NCBI GenBank assembly: GCA_013397695.1
Contig: VYZI01000086.1
Coordinates: 947,482-1,011,481 of the forward strand
Direction of reading: 5' to 3'
DNA: 64,000 bases
Source: Centropus unirufus
Lineage: Eukaryota > Chordata > Aves > Cuculiformes > Centropidae
Under the pieces are notes generated by a model. That model was not told the DNA's origin. It did not search any database and worked only from the letters and a program-made list of their open reading frames with translations. This document shows, in pieces, positions 39,201-51,200 of this stretch (its first letter is position 1; each line of letters starts with the position of its first letter). The position numbers and the translations under genes were made by a program.

Positions 39201-42200
39201 TGACACAATTACCATGTAATTAATGATTTATTTTTTTAATTATTAATTTTGAGTTTGATCTGGCTTTATTTTTCTTGAAGACTTCCGTAGTTATGTTCTG
39301 TGATGGAGAACAGTGTTCCTGTTCTCCAGTTATTCACTACTGTGTATTCTTTTTTGTTGTACCCCCTTCCCTATGATTGCCTTTTTTAATCTGTCTCTGA
39401 AATTTTTTTCTCATGATCTGTCACTTTGTCTTCTACTGAACTGAGCCTTTCCTGCAACTCTGCAAAGGCTTCCATGAGATGAGACAACTGCTCTTTCATT
39501 GTGTAGTCCTGGAGGATGAGGCTTATCAGTTTGACTATTTGTCAAAATTTGACATTATGGAAATGTGACACCATTACCAGCCAGTTCTTCTTTATCTTCT
39601 GCTTATCTAAAGTAATTAAAAAATCCAAAGTATTAATGAAATGTAATTATTTGTAGAAATCATAGGATCACCAGATTGGAAAAGACCTCAGAGATCCAGT
39701 CCGACTATGCCTGTCTGCCACTAAACCATATCCTTAAGTACCACATTTCCCCATCTTGTGAACACCTCCAGGGATGGGGACTCCAGCACCTCCCTGGGCA
39801 GCCTCTGCCAGGGCCTGGTGACCCTCTTGGTGAAGAATTTTTTCCTCATGTCCAACCTGAACCTGCCCTGGTGCAGCTTGAGGCCATTCTCCCTTGTCCT
39901 ATCCCCTGTCACTTGGGAGAAGAGACCAGCACCCACCCCTCCACTCTCTCCTCTCACGCAGGTTTAGGCAGTGATAAGGTCTCCCCTCAACCTTCTCCAG
40001 GCTGAACAACCCCAGCTCTGTCAACCATTCCTCACAAGACTTGTTCTCCAGCCGCTTCCCCAGCTTTGTTGCCTTCTCTGGATGCTCTCCAGATAATCGA
40101 CATCCTTCTTGTAGTGAGGGGCCCATCATGCTGTATGATCTATGTGTGCTTCTCACTAATTATACGTGAATTTTCAACCAGGCATTTTTGAGCTGTAATT
40201 TCTCTGTTAGTTTTTCGACTCCTGTATGAAGAAAGAATTTTTAAGGACCTCAAACTCAGATTTGCTGTGGGATGTACAATATAGAAAACAAATCAGGCAA
40301 ATGGAGAAAGAAGCTGAGATGGAGAGTAGTTAGGGAAACAATTATTTTCTAGTTCACAGTTGCCTCAGAATTCTGAGTACGTACCCATTGTCTCTGGGCA
40401 GCTCAAGTACCTGGATTCTTCTCTCATTCCTGCTGTTGGCATTTATGTCTGGAAATTAATCAGTATTCAGAAAAAAAACACAGGTAGTCCTTCTGGTTAA
40501 AACAAATGCCACCGTGACCTTCCCTACAAGAGAACAAAAACCAAACAAAAATACCCACCCAAACCACCTACTGCATGAAGTAATTTGTTTTCATTTCTCT
40601 ACAATACTTATCTACTGCACTTGTTTCTTCTGCTACACCCACAGTATATTTTTCAGGTTTTCCACTTCTAAAACTTAAAATAATTTTTGTTCTGCCACTT
40701 TTGTATTAGTTTTTCTTTTTTTTTTTTCACATTTCTTCCTTTGGTACTTACCTATTTATGCTTATTAGGATTATAATTTTAAGTGTCTGAAGGATTTATG
40801 GTGACCTGATGTATACAAAATTGGAAGCATAATGTTAACTACTAACATTCTGCTTTCCCTATTAATTAAATTAATGCACCTTTTGCATTTGTGTATAGAG
40901 AGCAGTATTTATAACAGTGATTTTTTTTTTTTTTTTCTCCTGATTTTGATGCACTGGTGATGCACTTCAGCTGTCAGACTTGTTTGAGTTCCCCCCCACA
41001 GCACTGATTTTCAGTTCTGAAGATAAGTTTTACCATGGGTCTGGATATTGTCACTGTGCAGTGTCCCACAGCTGGATTGTCTTAGTTAAATTGCAACCCA
41101 TGTACCTTTGCAAATAAACTATGTACCATTAATTAGTTTATAATGGAACTGTGATGGCAGACTTGTTTCACGATGAGATATTACTCCTACAAATCAGGGC
41201 AGTGTGAATACAGATCTAGATCTTATATCTTCAATTGAAACCAAAACCAAACAAAACTGTGCCAAAACCAGGTTCCTGTGAAGCAAACGGCTGCTTGTTG
41301 AACAAAATGTTGTGCTGGGATTTCATAAAATACAGATATAACTTTGGCTTCTTGCCTTACTTTCAAATGATTCAGCTAGTTCTGTTTGAAGCTCATCAGT
41401 CCTACAGGCATTTGGATTTTGCATTTGGAAACTTGCAATAAGTGAAGTTGTTGTGTGCTTTCGTCCGCTCAGTGAGGTCATGTACACAGCCACTTCTACA
41501 GGTGGGGAAGAACTGGAGTCATTATTTCTGTAAAATCCTAGATTTTAAAAACCCTAGGGCTTTTAGGTAAAACCTAAAACTGAAAAATAGGAAAACTGAA
41601 ATTTTGGAGAAGATGCTCTGTAATGAAACTAAAGCATCCTCAGAAAAAGCACTGGATGATCGGAGCTGTGTGCTTGATCTACTTGTAACTGGCTTCTCAC
41701 TTGAAACTACTTGAAATAAGGAAGAATTAATTTCATGTGGAATGCAGATTCTTAATTCTGCTGTAATGCAGCAGGTCACTGTGACCCATCTGGCAGAGTC
41801 AACATCTCCTTTCTGAGTGTATTGTCTAATAAAACTTGTTGTATTTGCAGAGCATGGGGAATATGATCCTCAAACTGTAAGACCGGGAAGCAGATACAGC
41901 CACGTGCAGGAAGTACAGGAGCGACTGAATTTCTTACGGTTAGTTTTAACTTGATAATTTGTTTAACTTCTGTAAGAATGCTTTCAGTACTCTGAAGAAA
42001 CAAAACCTATCTTCTTGTCTTACCTCGTTTTAAGTTACGATGTTAACTTCTTTCAAAACTCAGATGTGAAAATACGCTTGAGTAGGTTTGGGTTTGCTTT
42101 TTGTTTTTTTGTCCCAGCAGGGCTTCTGTACCAATTGATTTGGCTGTAGCCCTTGGTAATCTTTGCCCAGTATTCAGGTTAGATTAAAATATAAATTCAA

Positions 42201-45200
42201 ATCGAAATAACATTTACTGAGATTTTTGCAATCCAAGATTCTCGATCTGCACTGTGATTTGTATGCGCTTTTTCTGTCCATGCAGAGCTCAGATTACTTT
42301 AATACAATGTGCATGTGGGTACAGTTGGATACGCATTGGGGTAACTGAAAATGTAATAAAATATTCCATGTAGGAATATGCCCACGTGTCCTCGTGTGTT
42401 GTACTGCACCAGAGTTAAATCCATGATACTTAACTGGGACATGCTTGCATCAGACACTGATGCTGGGTTATCAGTGACTGTTATAAAGAGGTTGGAATAA
42501 AAAACTAATTTGGATGACTTTTGACCAGCTGCTGTTTGAGTAAAAAATAAATTATCTCTGCTCATCAGAGCTGCATAATGTTGATGGCTTTTAAGCTTGG
42601 CATTTTCTTACCTGGTGCTTACCTTTTTTGGACTAGTAAAGATACATTAACTGTCAAGGTCTGAAGTGGTTTTTACTTATTTTCTGAGATTTCTTTTGCT
42701 TTTAAGAAATTTTACCAAGAATTTTTATAAATTGAAATTTTAAATAACTGTTCAATGAAATTACGCTAGCATATGCATAGCAGACTTAATTTATCACTCC
42801 TGCACGTTAAAAATTGTAATTTCCTTTAAGTTCACCAGTTGTCAATGTAAGGAATTAATGCAATCTCATGACTGTCAGATGTAGAATATGTAGGTTGCAA
42901 TTTCTGAACAGGAACACCGTAACTGAGTCCCAGATTTCTTGTACAAAGAAAAGCTTTTGAATCAGAAAAATTACTCTGAAGAACTTTGATCATCATTTGT
43001 TCTGAGTGAAACATTCTTAATGTTAACTCTCAGCATTGACCTTCTTTAATAATAATCAATGTGACTGAAAAAGTTATTTAAACAAAAGGAAAAATTTACC
43101 ATTCATTGACTTCTGGTTCTGTTCTACAAATTTGCTGCTTTGTTTTTATTTTTGCTAAAGTTAGTGTTGTAACACTGAGTGACTGCAGGAGTAATTTAAT
43201 CTCCCGTGTTGTGACCTGACTTTTAAACTAAATAGTTGGCACAGGGAGATGTATACTTGTTTGTATGCAATAAACGGGGCTTGGTATGTTTGTGTAAAAC
43301 TTTTTTTTCTGAATTTTATCCCTTTTTCTATTTATTTGTTTGGACTGATGGTTCGGATCTGTCCAAACTTATTAAGAAATCACGGGGCTAGTTATGAGTG
43401 CATTCATAATGTAAATAACATTTTCAGGGTCGTCCTTATGGTATATACATGTATAATATGAATATTCATCTTTTTGTCTGTGCTGTTTACTGAATTGTAA
43501 CTCCAGATGTCTCTAGACAGTGCTGTTAATTGTCTTTTTGTTTTGCTCAAGATTTTTATTGAAGGATGGTCAGCTGTGGCTCTGTGCCCCGCAGGCGAAG
43601 CAGATATGGAAGTGTTTAGCTGAAAATGCGGTTTATCTTTGTGATCGCGAAGCCTGTTTTAAATGGTATTCCAAACTAATGGGGGATGAACCAGACTTAG
43701 ACCCTGACATTAATAAGGACTTCTTTGAAAATAATGTGCTTCAGCTGGATCCTTCCCTATTAACAGAAAATGGAATGAAATGTTTTGAACGTTTCTTCAA
43801 AGCTGTGAACTGTCGTGAAGGGAAGCTAGTAGCAAAGAGGCGAGCATATATGATGGATGATTTGGAATTAATAGGATTAGACTACCTTTGGAGGGTAAGT
43901 TAATTGGAGGAAACATCTGAAAGGTTAACTGCCAAGGATTTCTCAGTCTCTTTGTATTCTTACGAATGTCGAATTTAGTAGTTATGGACTGTAATTACAA
44001 CAAGATGCTTTTTCAAAATAAATGCATGGATATTGACTCGGTTCTCCCAGCGTGAATGCAAACTGGTGACTGTGCAGACTGGTGTTTAATGAAAAATGTC
44101 AGTTTTATTTGAAGCATGCATTGTATTTGTGTATGCACATGAGATTAAAAATTTCCTGTACTGTTGAAGAAGAAAGGTGGATCATAGGTTTTTCTCTTAC
44201 ACGCACTAAACTTTAGTGCACTTCCTCAACCAATCCATGTTATGATATTATGGTAAACTGGAGTGATTCTAGATCAGACCAAGTGATCACTGCTCTAATT
44301 CTTTCTCCTCTATATCCACGTCTTTTTGCATAAGCGTGGTTACAGCTTTTCCATAGGAGTATTGTAGTTTTCTGAAGCTTGCCAGAGGTATTCATGACAA
44401 ACATCAGTATTGAATCTGATACTTAAATTTTTCCAAAACGTTGGTAGGTTTCAAGAGCAGCTTTACAGCGCACAGTAGCTCACTGCGGTATGATTGTCGT
44501 GGCTGTGTTTGGTAAAACACATAAACCAGCAGGCCTCAGCCGTTCTGGCTGTGACTTTTTGAAGGGTGTGATAATAGTTAAAGCCAATATAGATCACAAT
44601 TTTGGTACCACCAGGTTTTGACACAGTGTACGCGAAGAGCACACACAGTGGTAGCTGTTATGCTACCATTGTGTGATGGGAATCGACTTCCCTGGATCTG
44701 TGCTGCTGTTCAGCAGCATGACAGAACTCGGGAAGCTTCAGCTCAGTATCCTGCAGGGGTTGTCTGCAAGGGCTACTTTCAGATCTGATGACTAGTAATT
44801 AAAAAGTAGATTATCAGGTTACAAACAGAACTCATCTGCCTGTCCTCCTCCCACCCACTCACAGCCATTTGCATACTTTAAAAGTCTGGTTTTAAATCTT
44901 TGATGATGTCGGTTGCTCAAGCATCTGAAAACACAGTTCCCTGAAACAAGTGAAAATGGAAAAGTAATGTGAATATATAAGCAATGCTCACATTCTCTTT
45001 ATAAAGTGTTGGCGTTTTTGCTAGCTCTGAACTTCAAACTAGTTAATTCTTAATTTTGACTCTTCAGCATAAGTTGTATTGTATTTTGTAACTAAGCATT
45101 TTAGTCACTCTCACCTCCATTACCTGCAGGGGAGCTGCAGGAAAGCTGGGGAAGGGCTTACAGGGGAGTGTAGTGATAGGATGAGGGGGAATGGCTTCAG

Positions 45201-48200
45201 ACTGGAAGGGGGAAGATTTAGACTTCACATTAGGAAGAAATTCTTCACGTAAGGGTGATGAGGCTCTGGCCCAGGCTGCCCTGGGAAATTGTGGATGGCA
45301 CTTCCCTGGAAGTGTTCAAGACCAGGTTGGATGGGGCCTTGAGCAGCCTGGTCTGGTGGGAGGTGTCCCTGCTCACCCCAAATCATTCTGTGATAAAATA
45401 ATTAGGCATCCTGTTGTATCAGTGCGCTTATTTGGACATTTTAAAATGTTGTACTAGAAAGTTTTCAGATGTTCTAATGCTTTTTTTTTGTTGTTGTTAC
45501 GCTAGGTTGTGATTCAGGGAAATGATGACATTGCAAACAGAGCAATTGATCTTCTTAAAGAGATCTATACTAATCTTGGCCCAAGGTTACAAGTTAATCA
45601 GGTAAGGAAAACAAGCAACAAGAAAACCAGGAATGTAATATGTCAGAAAAACAGTGGTAAAATTCAGTTTGATGTTTTTATACTTGAAAGCTTTGAAAAC
45701 AGAGCAGTTGTCATGTTTTGGAGAGTATACTCCTGAATTCAGCCATAAGGCTCTGGTCAGATATAGAATTAGAGGGTGTTTTCTGATATTTACAGAGTGA
45801 ACTCTGGTAATTTTCATATTCCATCAGTCTGCTGTATTTGCTCTTCCTACTCAGAAATCAGTTCCTGTCTCATACTTGGGTAAGACTGTTGCTGAGCTTC
45901 AGTTGAGGTTCATGTCTGTACTAGTACGGTCACTGGATGGGTCTGTTGACTGTTGTTATGAGCTGATCTCATCCTTTTTGTCACATCCCTTACAAAGGGT
46001 TGCAGAGTTTCCATATCGTGGTCAAGCTGAGCTCTAGCAAATCCAATATTTTCTTGCTGGGTTAATACTTGCTGGGAGCTGTGTTGCAGTGGACAGAAAG
46101 AAGAGATAATGAGTTTCTGAAAGGTCAGAGGAAGTGACCTGTGGGAATTTTACAGATATGGGGGGGAAGGTTGTCCACCAGACGATCTTCACTTTTTAGC
46201 TTGCCTGATCTATTGCTTATAACTTCAATTTTCATGCTTGTCCTCAGAAACAGTTCCTGCTGTTTGGAACTGCCAGCCCACTAGATGCAGCACAGCTGCT
46301 CGGGGTGGTGCATTTACAGCCATTTGAGCTCTATTAAGCAGTGGCAGAAGGACCTGGTGCTGCTTTCTTGCTATGGGCCTGGGCTTACCAAGCATGCAGG
46401 TTTAGGCTGATGCTTCCAGGAAGTATTGGGTTTGCTTAACATGCACACAAGTGTTTGGTTTCAGCGTGCGGAGTTGCCTCTGAGGAGGGCAGCTACTGGA
46501 CCATCGTTTGCTGCTGTAGCCGTGTGTCCATGTTTCCACTGCAGACCCGTGCCTGGAGACACTGCAGAGTGTTTGCAGGGATGCTGTGGGTTATGTGTCA
46601 GTCTAGGTCAGGAGGAGGGAGTTGTTAGATGTCAGGCAGGAAGGAGATTTGCTGCACCTGCTACTATACTTTAATCCAGCTCAAAATCCATTTCCGGGTG
46701 TATGCAGGGAAAGAGTGTATCTGGAACTGGGTTGTGTGGTATGGGTGGCAGGAATGGTTCTTCTAGGGGTCTGTAAATGTTCCTTGTTCACTCTTAAGTG
46801 CAGAGTAAGTTAACCTGCACTCAGTTGTCGGCTAGAAATTCTTCAGCATAGCCTGAGGGAATGGCTAAGAGCGTCCAGTTTAGTGCTCTCTGTGCAAACT
46901 TCCCCTTATTCTGTTTGAGTGCAGGTTTGCACTGCACCGTTACGGGTACTGATGCCACACAAGATTTTTGAAGCACACATTAAATTAGAGCTATTCATCC
47001 ATGGGAGTTCATGCTGGAGTGGAATAAGACAGCTTATAGAGTAACTTCCCTGGGTCTGTTTTTTACTTCTGCCATTGGAATATCCTCCAGAAAAGATGGA
47101 TTTTGATGTTTCTTGTAATTGCACCGATTTTTTCAATGTTATTAGGTAGTGATTCATGAAGACTTCATTCAGTCCTGTTTTGATCGTCTGAAAGCCTCCT
47201 ATGATACGTTGTGTGTGTTGGATGGAGATAAAGACAGTATCAATTGTGCAAGGCAAGAAGCCATACGCATGGTGAGAGTGCTGACTGTTCTGAGAGAGTA
47301 CATCAATGAGTGTGACAGTGACTACCATGAAGAGAGGACCATTCTACCTATGTCAAGGTATGGCTGAAAATGCTCTACTGTGATTTGCATTTCTTTTCAC
47401 TAAAATATTACGCATATCTTGAGATTTTTACATTCTAAATAGCTGCTATTCAGGGACTGCATTTATAGGGTTGAAAAATTCCATTTTCTCTGCCAATGAA
47501 CCTAAACTCTCATCTATAGTTAAAAAAAATATATATATCAGGCAAATGCAAGCTTGAGGGGGCAGCACACCTGAGAATAAACTTGTTTATGGTGGTTTAT
47601 AGCTAGTGCAAGATATGTTGTGCCTAGATTGTCTTAATGCTTTTATTACTTTTATTTTTCTCAGATTTCAAGGCAGTACCATTCTTAAAGTTAGAATGGG
47701 CAAACATTTGTTTTTCTTAGTCCTGTCATACCAAAACCATACTGTTAATGTGTGCTTTCACCTGCCAGAGTTGTTCAGAGATGCTAATCTTACTTTGCAA
47801 GCTTACAATTAGTATTACTCTGAGTGACACGTTCTGCATAAGCTCCTCATAAAAAGAGGAAGACAAGAACAGAATGTTGAAGTTTATTTTCTGTATACCT
47901 TCACTGCTCTTACATTTGTCCTTGAGTAAAAACTTCAGTCTTACTTGGTCCTTCTTTAACTGTCTTTGGTACAAAGAAAACACTTAAATCCAATGTTACG
48001 TAGATGTTTTCACAAAATACATTGTTTCCTGAGAAAAGAAAGCAAAACAGGGAAGTATAAAGGTTCCAGTGTAAGTAGCTGCTATCTGTGGGAAGAAAGA
48101 CTCAAAAATACATGAGGATTACACTGAGATTGCTGTGGGTTTATGATGCGGATAATGTATTTTTAGACATAGTGGGGGTTTGTTGTCCCCTTATTTTAAA

Positions 48201-51200
48201 TGCCCTTTTGTCAAGAAATGTGAAGAGATGTTGTTTCTTCATGGTACTTCAGTAATTTGCAGTGCTCCTTCCAGCATTTTTATTCTCTATATTGGTTAGT
48301 CCTAACTAAGTTCTCTTGCTGATTGTTCTCTTACGGGGTTGCCTATTTGATTAGATTCACTTTTTCATGGGTCTTGTTAGCAAGGAGCTTTTATGAGGAA
48401 TTTTGTCTTTCTTGTGTTCAATGGGAAACATTTGTTTGGCTCATCTGGCCACATCTTTCCTAATGAGTTCCCTGCCACTGTGCAAAGTGTGACCAGTGCT
48501 GGTGTGAAAATGTTTCCTCTTTTTTACCTCTTCGAATTTTAGGAATTTATTATTTTTTTTAACATTAGATTTCTAATATTCAGACATATTTTGACAGAAG
48601 GCATTAAGCTTCGTTGATGGCTTTTTATGATCTTGGTGTATTTAAAACTAATTGTTTGCTAAAAGAGTAAAATATCAGCTCCAGTCTGAGGTTTGTTTGT
48701 GCATTCTGATCAGGAGATTGCAAGCAAGAGAAAGATCTAAAACTTCATTAGAGTCTTGTCAAAATTCTGTTTGTTCCTTAGCTGACTGCAAAGTTGACCA
48801 CATGCTTAATGCACTTATGTGCAGTGTGGCTTCTTGAAAAAGTCTCTCTGTGTTCTGTTTGCTGGTACTTCTACAAAATAATCTCATGCTGGAGTTGACT
48901 ACCACGTGAAAATTTAGTGTTGAAAGAGCTGCAACAAAAAATACGGTAGGAAAAATGAATTGCTTAATGAAGGGAAGAACTAACTTTGTCTGGTTTGTTT
49001 ATTTCCAGAGCTTTCCGTGGTAAGCATATCACGCTGGTGGTTCGTTTTCCAAACCAAGGCCGACAAGTGGAAGATCTGGATATTTGGTCTCACACAAACG
49101 ACACAATTGGCCAAGTGCGGCGTTGCATTCTCAATCGCATTAAAGCCAATAGCGCGCACACGAAAGTGGAACTCTTCATTGGTGGTGAGCTGGTGGACCC
49201 TGCAGACGATAGAAAGCTAATTGGGCAGTTGAATCTCAAAGATAAAACGGTAAGTCTTTCAGGTTGGGTATTTCTGTCCAGTCAGATGTTGCTTCCCTTT
49301 TGGAAATTGCTTGGAAATTGCCCTGCGTGGGATCTCTTATTCTTGCAAAATAGTTCCTCTCTTCCTCCCTGTCTTAATGCCGTTAATGTATCAGGTGCTT
49401 ATTTAGTAAAGGGTCTTAATTTCTGCATAGCATTGAAACTGTGCTTATGTTTTTCAGCTAATTACAGCTAAGCTCACACAGATAAATTCCAACATGCCCT
49501 CAAGTCCAGATAGTTCTTCTGACTCTTCAACTGGTTCTCCTGGCAACCATGGCAATCACTACAGTGATGGTCCAAATCCAGAAGTTGAAAGCTGTTTGCC
49601 TGGAGTGGTAAGCATATACTTAAATTTTGAAATGCATGGTTTCAAAGCATTTTTCACTATTTCTGTCTCTAACGATTTTTTTATTTGCTTATTTTAAGAT
49701 CATGTCACTGCATCCTCGATACATCTCTTTTCTCTGGCAAGTTGCAGACTTGGGCAGTAGCCTAAATATGCCACCTCTTAGAGATGGAGCACGTGTTCTT
49801 ATGAAGCTCATGCCACCAGGTAACACTGCATTTTATCATCTTCTGTATTATAATATCCCATACAGTAATTCCTTACCTGTTACATCAAAATGAGGTTGGT
49901 GGGTTATTCTCCACTTCCTGGTCATTTACTGATCACTGTGATTCGTGACTCTTGTCCTTAGTAGGTTTGTATGTATGTTTCCCGAATAATTACTTCTTGT
50001 CTGTCATATAAAGTTGTCTTGAAGCGGTTTTGTAGCACGACTTTAAGAGAATGGCTTTTGTGCTGACAGAAGTACGCATCACTGACCACTTTATCGTCTG
50101 ATCCTGTCGGTCAGTTACAGATTTTTAGAACTTTGCTGATGCACGTAAACCTGTTCAGATTTGTAGTTTTGCACGGTGCTGGCTTGTTCTGAGGTTCTTG
50201 TGCTCTAAAGTGCTTATAGGTTGTGTTTTTATTGCAGATAACACTACGGTCGAGAAACTAAGAGCTATATGTTTAGACCACGCAAAGCTTGGGGAAAGCA
50301 GCCTTAGTCCATCCCTTGATTCGCTGTTCTTTGGTCCTTCTGCCTCACAAGTGCTGTATCTGACAGAGGTTTGTGATGTTTTGCTTGTTCTTTATAAATC
50401 TACAACTCTTGTCAATCTTTCCTGTAATGTTGTGGAAGCCTAAGATCGAATTTAGGTTTGAAATTAACAATTGAAAATCTCGACACCAGTTTATTCCAGT
50501 AAATCTTTCCGACCAATCCTGTCAAAACATTGCTTGAGTAGCATTTTAGCGCAGTATTGTGCTTAGTCATCTGTATCCAACCATTTCTGATGGTGAACCC
50601 TGTGTCTTGCTCTACAGGTGGTTTATGCCTTGTTGATGCCTGCCAGTGCCCCTCTGGGAGAAGACGCCAGTGACTTTCAATACAACTTCTTAAAAAGTGG
50701 TGGTTTGCCTCTGGTGTTGAGCATGCTGACTAGGAACAACTTCCTGCCAAATGCAGATATGGAAACTCGAAGGGGCGCCTACCTTAATGCTCTAAAAATA
50801 GCCAAATTATTGCTAACAGCGATTGGATATGGCCATGTTCGAGCTGTGGCAGAAGCTTGTCAGCCAGTTGTGGAAGGCACGAGTACCATCTCACCGGTAA
50901 TGTAAACCTTCCCTCATGCTAATAGTGACGTGCTCTGGTTTTGTACTCTCTGCGGCAACATCTGCTTTGCATTAGCAGTCTCTTTGAGCGAGCTGCATGT
51001 CAAAAACTCACCATACTTTCTGTCGTCTGAATGCTAATGCAAGCATTGACTCACTTAAACAGGTCCTGTTTCTTTCTGGCTTTAGAAAGGTTAGATGTGA
51101 TCTCCACCTGCTCTGTGCATGGTTTTCAATGGCTAGCAGCTCAAGTACTTTTCCACTTTGGTACATCTGTTCTGTAAATGTGAATCCCAGTTCTTTCAAG

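Larger units (their letters stand above)
36946..41850 (+). other. USP9X intron 14
   Basis: 4.9 kb. It contains a CR1 on the minus strand (39660-40123), a possible minus-strand coding remnant (39386-39606), a 17-base T run at 40920-40936 and an A-rich minus-strand 3'-end-like signal at 38873-38897. The rest is AT-rich, with a TTA/TTAT-rich tract at about 38470-38530. Confidence 0.8.

Noticed and set aside
39721..40005. Pairs of long ORFs on both strands, here and at other CR1 loci
   Set aside because: They lie entirely in CR1 3' sequence and are not host genes; many have the same translated motifs at each locus.
46906..47328. 140-codon minus-strand ORF
   Set aside because: It overlaps exon 18 in antisense; its open frame is a by-product of the conserved plus-strand codons.
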